A program made the position numbers and the translations under genes. A stretch of 64,000 bases of DNA from assembly GCA_963809385.1 (NCBI GenBank), contig CAWEJL010000016.1:199608-263607 (forward strand). Direction: 5' to 3'. Source of the DNA: JAKAIY01 sp963809385. Its GTDB lineage: Bacteria; Chloroflexota; Ktedonobacteria; Ktedonobacterales; JADMIN01. Shown here in pieces: positions 51,782 to 59,826 of this stretch (position 1 is the stretch's first letter; each line of letters opens with the position of its first letter). Under the pieces are notes generated by a model. That model did no database searches. It had not been told where the DNA came from and saw only the letters and a list, made by a program, of their open reading frames with translations.

Positions 51782-53721
51782 ACCAAGTTGGTTTGGGTGG
51801 TTGTCGTATGGCGTCAAGCGACATCCCTTGAAACCGGGATTCGTACGGCGCTTCCTACACCTACCGAACCTACGGAGGCAGATTTGGTATCACGTAGGAT
51901 GGCAGGCAGATACGACGGGACGGGCTAGAGGCAAGATCCGGGCAATAGCTATCACGGGCTGGCAAGACGCCGGTCCACTTGCTGTAGCGCCGGCTGTTAC
52001 GCGAACGGCTGAATGGTGTAGAGCGGGCTCGTCGTGGTACTATCGCCGATGGAGAGGGTGACGGTCACGCCTGCGGTCGTGGACGAGACGAAGACGTTCG
52101 CGAGGTCATTCGCGGTCAGCGAGCGATCTGGCGTGATGCGCTGCCAGGCGCTCCCACCGGGCGACCAGTAGTAGCAGCCGATCGGGCGCGGCGACTGCGA
52201 GATGGCGTCGGTGAACGCGACGACAATGGAGCCATCCGGCAGGGGGGCGCTGCCCGTCACCACGATCTGCGCCCCTCGTGGCAGCCCGGTATTAGGCGCC
52301 TGCTGCCAGGTTTTGCCGCCATCGGCGCTGACGACAATGGTGTTGCTTGGCAGCGTCACCGGGTTAGGCATTTGCTCCGCGTAGAGGAGCGGCTGGTTCG
52401 GATCGCCGTGGACATTTGCCCCGATGAGCGTTGGCATGGCGAGTTCCGCTCCAACAGGCAAGGCCCAGTCAGGAGCAGTTCCCACACGATTCCAGGTCAC
52501 ACCGGCATCGTCGCTGCGCCAGAGCGCACCCCCACTGACGCCGGTGCAACTCGGCGCGCTGACGGCGAAGAGGGTGGAACCCACTGGCGTGGCGGCGAAG
52601 GAGCAGACATGTGGCGCCTGACTTGCCAGCGACGTGTCCGCCGCTTGCCAGGTTTTGCCGCCATCGGCGGTGCTGAAGATGCGGATATCAAGCATCGGGT
52701 GAGTGGGGTTGAGGTTGAGTTTATCGTACACGCGGACGTAGAGCCGGTTGTTCTGCGCCTGGAGAGCGGTGGTGTCGAAGGAGAAGATGACGCCGTCGCC
52801 GAAGATCGAGCCGTTGAGCGGGAAGGACACCGGCTGCCAGATGTCGCCAGCGTCTACACTGCGATAGGTAAGGCGACAGAGGGTCCCGCCGCCGGATAGG
52901 GTCCCGCCGCTGGATGAGGAGAGGAAGCCGCCCCGGCTGTCGGCATGCACCACGCAGTTTCCTCCGGTCGGGATGTTGATATCCATCTCCAGAAACAGCA
53001 GCGTCGCGTCCATTGGGCTGACGGCAAGGTACTCTGCGCCGAGCGAGTCGGTGTTGAGCGGGAAGGCGAGATCACTCCAGGTTTTGCCACCATCTTCGCT
53101 GCGCCGCAGCACCGGCCCCGGCTGGTTATCGGCGTATTCGTATATATACTGCGGGTTGCTCTGCGCGACAATGGGTATGCCGGGCTGGTTGGTGGCGCCG
53201 GGCTGGCTCGCCAGCACGCCAAACTTTGAGAGCGGTGTGGCGGTCGGTGCGGACTTGGACGGCTTGGGCGACTGCGTCGGATTATTGCTTCCAACGCCTG
53301 GATGCTTGCGGTTGTTTGCGAGAGTGCCGAGGACGGCGCCGAGCAGCGCGACGATGACCACCGCCGCGACGGCGCCGACGAGCGCCCGCCAGCGACTAGA
53401 GGTGTGCGGGTTGTGCTTGGAGGCGCTCGATCTGAGCGCTGGTATTTCGTCGGTCACTGTGTCGGTCTCGGCCGGTATCTTGGAATCGCGCATGGAATCC
53501 TCCCGTAGCGCCGAGCGAATACGTAGGCTGATAGATGCGGCGGGAGACCCCCCTCCTCCCCGAGCTCGCCATCGGCGAGCAACTGGTTTTCGATGCCTGG
53601 CAACTCGGACGGCTCCCTGGCAGCGCGGGAAAGGCGTTCTCGTTCAGTGACACTCAGGTACGTTTGGCGATAAATCCGCCTGGCTGTGCTCCATTCTACA
53701 ACCACCGCCCCTCATTCCGTA
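51782..53721. mobile_element. 1.94-kb insertion that splits the EVE-like gene
   Basis: Comparing with the intact gene at 21.6 kb, the homology stops after TCAT at 51778-51781 and resumes at TCAT 53722-53725, with TCAT present once in the intact copy. So 1,940 bases were inserted with a possible 4-bp target duplication. The insert carries the BNR-repeat gene and about 200 bases on each side. There is no transposase and no obvious inverted ends, so the mechanism is unknown. Confidence 0.65.
51997..53493 (-). CDS. Membrane-anchored BNR/Asp-box propeller protein
   Basis: A 498-residue protein with one helix (WRALVGAVAAVVIVALLGAVLGTLA), a Pro/Ser/Thr linker and an outside beta-propeller. Asp-box turns are clear: RRSEDGGKTWSDL, FSTADGGKTWQAA, WRSDDAGVTWNRV and VVSADGGKTWQQA. 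Such turns occur in sialidases and in many binding propellers; the sialidase catalytic residues are not evident, so it is not called an enzyme. It is the only gene in the insertion that split the EVE-like gene. Confidence 0.85.
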   Translation of the reverse strand: MRDSKIPAETDTVTDEIPALRSSASKHNPHTSSRWRALVGAVAAVVIVALLGAVLGTLANNRKHPGVGSNNPTQSPKPSKSAPTATPLSKFGVLASQPGATNQPGIPIVAQSNPQYIYEYADNQPGPVLRRSEDGGKTWSDLAFPLNTDSLGAEYLAVSPMDATLLFLEMDINIPTGGNCVVHADSRGGFLSSSSGGTLSGGGTLCRLTYRSVDAGDIWQPVSFPLNGSIFGDGVIFSFDTTALQAQNNRLYVRVYDKLNLNPTHPMLDIRIFSTADGGKTWQAADTSLASQAPHVCSFAATPVGSTLFAVSAPSCTGVSGGALWRSDDAGVTWNRVGTAPDWALPVGAELAMPTLIGANVHGDPNQPLLYAEQMPNPVTLPSNTIVVSADGGKTWQQAPNTGLPRGAQIVVTGSAPLPDGSIVVAFTDAISQSPRPIGCYYWSPGGSAWQRITPDRSLTANDLANVFVSSTTAGVTVTLSIGDSTTTSPLYTIQPFA

Positions 53722-53876
53722 TCATTCCTGCCTCGGCTTCCTCGATAATAGACGAAGTGATCGCCTGTTTGAATGGCGTTGCGGTAGATAGTGGGATATT
53801 CATAAGAAATACCCAACTTGTCGTTGTACCTATGGCCTGATGCTGTGGATTCGTTGATTGCAAGCACTAGAGGCAT
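53722..53876 (-). pseudogene. EVE/PUA-like gene, N-terminal part
   Basis: MPLVLAINESTASGHRYNDK, LGISYEYPTIYRNAIQTGDH and FVYYRGSRGRND match residues 1-52 of the intact gene at 21.6 kb, then the insertion begins. It starts 20 bases after the stop of the comM module at 53.9 kb. Confidence 0.85.
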
Positions 53877-53895
53877 GGGTTATATCCTTACCTTC

Positions 53896-54403
53896 TCACC
53901 CCACATCCACCCGTGGCCGATACTGCAGCGCCTCGGCGATGTGCGGCGCGGCGATCACCTCCGCCCCCGCTAGGTCGGCGATGGTGCGGGCCAGCTTCAG
54001 CACGCGGTGGAACGCCCGCGCCGACAGTTGCAGCCGCTGCGCCGCCGCCCGCAGCAGCGGCTGCGCCCCCGCATCCACTTCACAATACATGCGCACCTCC
54101 GCCGGTCCCATGTCGGCGTTGACATGCGCGCGCTCGGAGCCCGCGAAGCGCCGCGTCTGCCGCTCGCGCGCGGCCAGCACGCGGCTGCGCGTCACCGCCG
54201 ACGACTCCACCTCGCCCTTGCCGGTCAGCTTCTCATACTCCACGCGGGGAACTTCGACGTGGATGTCAATCCGGTCGAGCAGGGGGCCGCTGATGCGCTT
54301 CTGGTAGCGGCTGATGGCGCTGGGTGGGCAGGTACACGCCCGCGTCGGGTCGCCGTGGTAGCCGCACGGGCGCCCGTGCGAGTAACAATCGTAGGTATTA
54401 CCC
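53896..54403 (-). pseudogene. comM 3' module with open frame (copy C)
   Basis: The best-kept copy: the frame is open from CYSHGRPCGYHGDPTRACTC through PRVEYEKLTGKGEVESSAVT and AARERQTRRFAGSERAHVNA to ALQYRPRVDVG and stop (53896). It is nearly identical to the main comM gene, including GKGEVESSAVTRSRVL. The junction ATACCTACGATTGTTACTCG precedes a 16-base palindrome GCACGGGCGCCCGTGC (54364-54379). It includes the intact 3' end that the main gene lacks in this assembly. The frame extends upstream to 54456 without a ribosome site. Confidence 0.88.
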
Positions 54404-54606
54404 TGGGCGTGGTTTCCTAGAGCGGGTATATGCGAGGGTAGAGCTGCCAGTGCCATTAGTCTGACATATCAGAGCTAGGTTGCTAGCCAACCTGCCGCTA
54501 GCATGATACTGCACACCAAGAATGTAAATCGTACACAGGGTCATGATAGCTGACAGAGAGTGCTGTCTGGTTACTCTACGACGACCTGTCCGAAACCTCA
54601 CGGTGG

Positions 54607-55002
54607 TTATGAGAATATGTTCTTAATTATAATCTTGATCCCCTCCCAAATTCCGGCTAAGAGTCCGCCAGCGATTTCAGTTGCGATATATCCAGGAGTA
54701 AGATCGGAGTGAGCCTGATCTGGTCTATGCAGGCTACCAGACTCCTGTGGTTTGGATATATCTGTGGGACCGAACAGAGCGTACAAGGGAACGGTTATCC
54801 CTGTCAGAACAAGAATTGCGATAAACCATCCCCAGCGGCGAATTTGGGCAGTCTTGACTAACGCCAACACAGTGGATGTGAGAATAAGGAGGCTGCCGAT
54901 GATAATAAGTGCGAATGCAGTGCTTGAGGAACTACTAGAGTAACTTCCAATCACAATTGCCGCTATTCCGGCGACATAGAAGATGAGAATTGTGGGTTTC
55001 AT
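54607..55002 (-). CDS. AT-rich small membrane protein
   Basis: A 131-residue protein with three helices (LIFYVAGIAAIVIGSY, TAFALIIIGSLLILTSTVLAL and WGWFIAILVLTGITVPLYALF), a Pro/Ser-rich loop and an amphipathic C-terminus (GIWEGIKIIIKNIFS). The gene and the 200 bases upstream (55003-55208) are clearly AT-richer than everything around, a sign of transfer. AAGGAAAG precedes the ATG. No family recognised. Confidence 0.7.
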   Translation of the reverse strand: MKPTILIFYVAGIAAIVIGSYSSSSSSTAFALIIIGSLLILTSTVLALVKTAQIRRWGWFIAILVLTGITVPLYALFGPTDISKPQESGSLHRPDQAHSDLTPGYIATEIAGGLLAGIWEGIKIIIKNIFS

Positions 55003-55208
55003 CGTTTACTTTCCTTCGCGCAGTGGATGGATCTCGCCTGACGATTAACAGAGAATTTTGGTTGCTTATATGACTGTACAGTATTATACATAACTTTGTC
55101 AATATGGTACACGAGATGTGTAATGGAATGTACTGCTAAGCTTCGTCGTTTTTAGTCATATCCCCTAGACTCCCCTCTGTCTGGTCGGTCTGCAGGTACT
55201 GTTAACCC

Positions 55209-55361
55209 TCACCCCACATCCACCCGTGGCCGGTACTGCAGCGCCTCGGCGATCTGCTGCGCCGTGATCTGCTCCGCCCCCGCCAGGTCGGCGATCGTCC
55301 TTGCCAGCTTCAGCGCGCGGTGGAAGGCGCGGGCGGAGAGCCACAGGCGCTGGGCAGACTC
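55209..55361 (-). pseudogene. comM 3'-end remnant, divergent (copy B)
   Basis: Reads AQRLWLSARAFHRALKLART, IADLAGAEQITAQQIAEALQ, YRPRVDVG and stop. The AEQITAQQIAEAL segment differs from the AEVIAAPHIAEAL of the other copies, so this one has its own history and may come from a different comM allele. Confidence 0.8.
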
Positions 55362-55404
55362 ATCCTTGCTTTCTTGCGCGGAGCATGGGGCAGCGGGCGG
55401 GCGT

Positions 55405-55644
55405 CTAGGCTTCTTTCTGCGCGCTATGTTGACGCTCATAGACGGCAATTGCGTCGAGGATGCCCTGGCGCTTGCGGTAAACGCGGTACAGTTCCTGGCG
55501 CGCGTCCTCGATCCGCGCTGGGTCATCGCGGCTGGCGAACAGGGCGGCCTCGCGCTCCGCGACGATCTTGCTGAAGCGCGCCAGCGCGGCGTGATACCCC
55601 GCCAGTTCCTGGTCGTTCGTGATGGGCGGCTGCACATCGCGCAT
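55405..55644 (-). CDS. Small helical protein next to hicAB
   Basis: A 79-residue, fully soluble, helical protein (ELAGYHAALARFSKIVAERE, DARQELYRVYRKRQGILDAI), with charged residues in coiled-coil spacing. It follows hicB by 28 bases on the same strand, so it may be the third gene of the unit. Family unknown. The start at 55644 is chosen because the sequence before it in the long frame is basic and low in complexity. Confidence 0.55.
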   Translation of the reverse strand: MRDVQPPITNDQELAGYHAALARFSKIVAEREAALFASRDDPARIEDARQELYRVYRKRQGILDAIAVYERQHSAQKEA

Positions 55645-55672
55645 AACGTTGGTATCCTGCTCCGCTATCTCG

Positions 55673-55906
55673 CTATACCCCGGCGAACGTGCGCGGCGCG
55701 GGAATTGGGCGCCCCCAGGCGCGGTTGGCCTCAATCCAACTCTCGACCGCCTCGCGTCCGTGCGCCAGCGCCTCCTCATAGGTCGCGCCATGCGTGACGC
55801 ATCCGGGTAGTTCCGGCACAGTCACGATATACGCGCCGTCTTCGTCCGACCATTGGATGAGCATCGAGTAGCGGTTGTATTGGTCCTGCTCGTTTGAATC
55901 ACTCAT
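55673..55906 (-). CDS. hicB: HicB-like antitoxin
   Basis: A 77-residue protein with the HicB fold: YSMLIQWSDEDGAYIVTVPELPGCVTHGATYEEALAHGREAVESWIEANRAWG. It neutralises HicA. No DNA-binding domain follows, so this is the short type and transcription control may come from elsewhere. Its ATG overlaps the hicA stop by ATGA. The order (toxin first) is the common one. Confidence 0.9.
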   Translation of the reverse strand: MSDSNEQDQYNRYSMLIQWSDEDGAYIVTVPELPGCVTHGATYEEALAHGREAVESWIEANRAWGRPIPAPRTFAGV

Positions 55907-56115
55907 GAGCCTTCCCGCGCTTTCTCTATTTTGTCGAGCAGACTACGAACCGCCCGTTCCAGATACGGCCTGGCATCATCGCCGTCGGCGCCTGGAATAG
56001 TCACGCTGTCTGGAACGAGTGGATGTCCCCAAACAGTATGACTTCCCTTGCCTGGGCGCATCATGCAGCCCGCAGAGCGCAGATCCGCTTTGAGTTGCCG
56101 AATCTTGCGCGGCAT
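55903..56115 (-). CDS. hicA: HicA-like mRNA-cleaving toxin
   Basis: A 70-residue toxin with the HicA double-stranded RNA-binding-like fold. MPRKIRQLKADLRSAGCMMRPGKGSHTVWGHP has the catalytic His in GKGSHTVW. When free it cuts mRNA and stops growth. It lies 57 bases past the end of comM, inside the comM module region, where a toxin-antitoxin pair could stabilise the surrounding DNA. Confidence 0.9.
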   Translation of the reverse strand: MPRKIRQLKADLRSAGCMMRPGKGSHTVWGHPLVPDSVTIPGADGDDARPYLERAVRSLLDKIEKAREGS

Positions 56116-56171
56116 GGCCTCTCCTATCTCAACATCTTAGCATTTCTTCAGTGTGGCGCCTTGCCCCTCCC

Positions 56172-57724
56172 TCACCCCACGTCCACCCGCGGCCGGTACT
56201 GCAGCGCCTCCGCGATGTGCGGCGCGGCGATGACTCCGCGCCAGCCAGGTCGGCGATCGTCCGCGCCAGCTTGAGCACGCGGTGGAAGGCGCGGGCGGAG
56301 AGCTGCAGCCGCTGCGCCGCCGCGCGCAGCAGCGGCTGGGCGGCGGCGTCCACCTCGCAGTACTTGCGCACCTCCGCCGGGCCCATGTCGGCGTTGACAC
56401 GCGCGCGCTCGGAGCCCGCGAAGCGCCGCGTCTGCCGCTCGCGCGCGCCCAGCACGCGGCTGCGCGTCACCGCCGACGACTCCACCTCGCCCTTGCCGGT
56501 CAGCTTCTCATACTCCACGCGCGGGACCTCGACGTGGATGTCGATGCGGTCGAGCAGCGGGCCGCAGATGCGCTTCTGGTAGCGGCTGATGGCGCTCGGC
56601 GGGCAGGTGCAGGCCCGCGTCGGGTCGCCGTGGTAGCCGCAGGGGCAGGGGTTCATCGCGCCGATCAGCATGAAGTTGGCGGGGTAGGTCACGGCCCCCT
56701 GCGCGCGCGAGATGGTGACGACGTGGTCCTCCAGCGGCTGCCGCAGCACCTCCAGCGTCGTCTGGCCGAACTCCGGCAGCTCGTCGAGGAACAGCACGCC
56801 GCGATGGGCGAGGCTGATCTCGCCGGGGCGCGGGAAGCGTCCGCCGCCGACCAGGCCCGCGTGGCTCGTCGTGTGGTGCGGCGCGCGGAACGGGCGCTGG
56901 CGCACCAGCGGGCGGTCGGACGACACCAGCCCGCTGACGCTGAAGATCTTCGTCACCTCTAGCGCCTCATCCGGCGTCAGCTGCGGCAGGATCGAGGGGA
57001 TCGTGCGCGCCAGCAGCGTCTTGCCGGAGCCGGGCGGGCCGACCATCACCATGTTATGCCCGCCGCTCGCCGCCACCTCCAGCGCGCGTTTCACATGCTC
57101 CTGCCCGCGCACGTCGGAGAGGTCGTAGGGGTAGGGCGCGCTGTCCTCGGCGGCCAGCGGACCATCGCCGGGGAGCCAGGGAGTGATGCGCTCGTCGCCG
57201 CGCAGGTGGGCGGCCAGCTGGGCGAGCATGTGGACGGGGTAGATGTCCACACCCTCCACCAGCCCGGCCTCGGCGGCGTCTACGGCGGGGACGAAGACGG
57301 CGCGCACGCCACGCTCGCGGGCCAGCGCCACCATCGGCAGGATGCCGTGGGTATGGCGCAGGCCGCCGTCCAGGCTCAGCTCGCCCAGGAACAGCGCGCC
57401 CTCGATCTCCGCGATCGGCCCCGTCGCCGTCATCGGCGCGATCTGCTCGGTGGCCAGCAGGATGCCGACGGCGATGGGCAGGTCATAGGCCGGGCCAGCC
57501 TTGCGCAGGTCGGCGGGGGCCAGGTTGACGATGATGCGCTTGAGCGGGAAGATCGCGCCGCTATTCTTGATCGCCGCGCGCACCCGCTCCTTGGCCTCAT
57601 TCACCGCCGTGTCCGGCAGGCCGACGATCGCGAAGGACGGCAGCCCGTGGGCGATGTCCACCTCGACCTCGACCAGCGCGCCATCCAGCCCGACCACCGC
57701 GCAGCTCCGCGCCTTCGCCAGCAT
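56172..57724 (-). CDS. comM: ComM (YifB-like Mg-chelatase ATPase), one-base deletion near the 3' end
   Basis: A full-length ComM of about 516 residues, a helicase that drives branch migration during DNA uptake and recombination. Parts: an N-terminal Lon-like domain (ARSCAVVGLDGALVEVEVDIAHGLPSFAIVGLPD), Walker A VGPPGSGKTLLARTI, Walker B GVLFLDELPEFG, NPCPCGYHGDPTRACTCPP, and the C-terminal Mg-chelatase domain. One missing base at about 56235 makes the last 18 codons run out of frame; the true end ALQYRPRVDVG and its stop lie at 56172. Uncorrected, the frame ends at 56129. Its 3' third is copied at 49.4 and 53.9 kb and in remnants as far as 21.3 kb. Confidence 0.92.
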
Positions 57725-58329
57725 CGCGCCGCCTCCCCTCCTGCTGTGGCCGCGCCCGCCCCACCTGGCGAGCGCTCGCCGTTGACCGCATTATGGGGCA
57801 TTCCGCCCCGCCGCGCAATCCGCCCGCGCCGTGCGCCGGCCATTCATGGCCGCGTCACCCCCGCGCGCCGTGCGCCGGCCATTCATGGCCGCGTCTTCCC
57901 CACTTCTACGTATTCACGCATAACGAATGCGCGCGGGCGGCGTTTATCTTACCAAGTTGAGCGAGCATTATGGATTCCTCCACCCAATCGAGGATGACGC
58001 TCCCTGCGGTCCTGAACGTCGCTTTCGTTGTCCCCATGGCGAAGCGGCCTCGATCAACTTGCGCGCGGGCTGGCTTGACCGCTGGTACGCGTCAAACAGG
58101 ACGGGTCGGCAGCCCGTCCTGTTTTCTTTATTCCGCTCCACGCCCCAGCCCGCGCAGGCGGACTTCGCGGCCATCAAAGCCGAAGACCTGCGCCTCGTCT
58201 GCTTCGAGCGCCTCCTCCCCCAACCCTAACCATCCATCGCGCGCGCCCGCCCCATCAAACTCAGCGCTCTCGCTATCCGTATCAATGATGACGAGACACG
58301 CACGGCGACTTTTCTCCACTCTTCATGCA
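57725..58329. other. Intergenic region with hairpins and a terminator
   Basis: No firm gene. Two copies of GTGCGCCGGCCATTCATGGCC lie at 57831-57851 and 57870-57890, in a 39-base tandem like those at 6.0 and 31.0 kb. A terminator-like hairpin follows at 58094-58130. A short RNA could be made between about 57900 and 58125, but no known RNA family is recognised. Confidence 0.45.
58094..58130 (+). terminator. Rho-independent terminator
   Basis: AAACAGGACGGG (58094-58105) pairs perfectly with CCCGTCCTGTTT (58113-58124), followed by TCTTTATT. This is the best intrinsic terminator in the window, yet no clear gene precedes it on this strand. Confidence 0.75.
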
Positions 58330-59793
58330 ATGAGAGTTGACACGCCAATGGCGAGCAAGCCGCATGGCAACCCGCAGGGCCACCCGCCGCGAGAGCCCTC
58401 AACGCGGTGGGGAACGTATATCCATGACCGCTTGCGCTTCCTGAATATCAACCGCCTGACACTCGCCAGGCGACTTGACGTGTCTCCCGCCACGGTGACG
58501 CGGCTCCTCAACGGCCGCGTGGCCGCCCGGACCATCAAGGTTGGCGTCCTCTGCGAAACCCTCCAGTTGCATGGGGAAGAGCGCGACGCCTTCCTGGAGA
58601 TCCTCAAGGACGGCCTCATCTCAGCGCGCGCCGGCCGTGCCAGCCAATCCAGCGCACCCGCCGCCTCGCCTCGCGCGACAGGTGACACCCGCGATGGCCA
58701 GCGCGCCAGCGCCGCCGGGCTCACCGTCCTGCGCAACTTCGGGCGCGACTTCGACGCCTACTACGCCACCATCGAGCTGTGCGCGCTGGCGCTGAAGGGC
58801 CATCAGGACCCCGCCACGCTGCTCAAAACATTCCAGCCCGCCCATAACTGGATCGAGGCTGTCAGCGAGTCGGGGCAAATGCGGGCGTCCGACCCGGCGC
58901 TGCTCGAGATCAGGATGCGCAGCGGCATGCTGCTCGCCGCCCTCCAGGAAATGACCCTCGGCTGGTGGGGCGCGCGGCCCACCATCGCCGATAACGCCTA
59001 CGGCATCATCGCTGAGGATGTCGTCCCGCACATCCGCCCCACCCGTCACGCCGAAGAACGGTCTGACCTGCTGCGAACGGAGGCCCTGCGGCTGAATGTG
59101 CGCCGCGCCGTCCTCCTGCGCGAAGGCTCCAAGCACTCCGACGCCGACGATCTCCTCGCCGGCATGGCTGGCGACCTCCACATCGACCAGATCGGCTACG
59201 CGCCAGCCGGCGCCGTCCTGATCGTCGCCTACAACGCCCAGCGCATCCACACCCTCGCCGCGCAAAACCAGCTCGCCCAGTGGCAGGACGAGCTGAAGCG
59301 CGCGCGCGACGCCGTCGCCTTCGCCCCCGTCTCGCATACCGAGCGCGCGCGTCTCCACGCCATCCTCGACTACGCCCAGGGAGTCGGCGCCAAGCGATTC
59401 ATGTGGTATTCGCAGACACGGCCCGGCGTTCGGACAGGCTTCGCCGAAAACGCCTACAAAACGCTGCGTGATTTACGCCAGGGCCGCTTTGGCGCGCGCG
59501 CCACCCATGACATCAACCTCTACCACAGCAGCGTGCCGCTCTACTACATGGAGCCCGAGCTCGAATGCTCCGAGATCGACGCGCTGATCTGGATTGATCC
59601 CCGCGCGGCCTTCGAGCAGGCGATGTCACTCCTCGCGCGGGCCCAGCGCCTCTATCCCACGCTCGTGGGCAAGATCGAGAAGCAGGTAGACCTCAGCCTC
59701 AACCTCCAGGGCATGAATGAGGCCCAGAAGCGCGAAGCCCGCCGCGCATGGCTGGCCGACCATGCCCGCGAGCGTCTGCCGCAAGCCCGATGA
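58330..59793 (+). CDS. XRE-family HTH protein with long helical C-terminus (RRNPP-like layout)
   Basis: A 487-residue protein. Residues 20-80 form an XRE helix-turn-helix (LARRLDVSPATVTRLLNGRVAARTIKVGVLCETLQLHGEERDAFLEIL). A Ser/Ala linker leads to about 350 residues of helices of TPR type (for example LLRTEALRLNVRRAVLLREGSKHSDADDLLAGMAGDL). An HTH followed by TPR is the layout of RRNPP regulators that bind small peptides. ATG codons at 58330 and 58348 are both possible; neither has a strong ribosome site. Followed, convergently, by a TPR protein gene. Confidence 0.8.
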   Translation: MRVDTPMASKPHGNPQGHPPREPSTRWGTYIHDRLRFLNINRLTLARRLDVSPATVTRLLNGRVAARTIKVGVLCETLQLHGEERDAFLEILKDGLISARAGRASQSSAPAASPRATGDTRDGQRASAAGLTVLRNFGRDFDAYYATIELCALALKGHQDPATLLKTFQPAHNWIEAVSESGQMRASDPALLEIRMRSGMLLAALQEMTLGWWGARPTIADNAYGIIAEDVVPHIRPTRHAEERSDLLRTEALRLNVRRAVLLREGSKHSDADDLLAGMAGDLHIDQIGYAPAGAVLIVAYNAQRIHTLAAQNQLAQWQDELKRARDAVAFAPVSHTERARLHAILDYAQGVGAKRFMWYSQTRPGVRTGFAENAYKTLRDLRQGRFGARATHDINLYHSSVPLYYMEPELECSEIDALIWIDPRAAFEQAMSLLARAQRLYPTLVGKIEKQVDLSLNLQGMNEAQKREARRAWLADHARERLPQAR

Positions 59794-59826
59794 AATATCC
59801 CCCCATGTCTGGCGGCGCGCCGCGCG

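Noticed and set aside
51579..51824. A separate 81-residue gene starting MSLDAIRQPPKPTW
   Set aside because: Its first residues come from the inserted DNA; the rest is the C-terminal part of the split EVE-like gene.
49427..54403. Intein or group I/II intron in comM as the cause of the 3' pieces
   Set aside because: The pieces lack intein ends (HN before Cys/Ser/Thr) and no splicing domain, reverse transcriptase or homing nuclease lies between them and comM.
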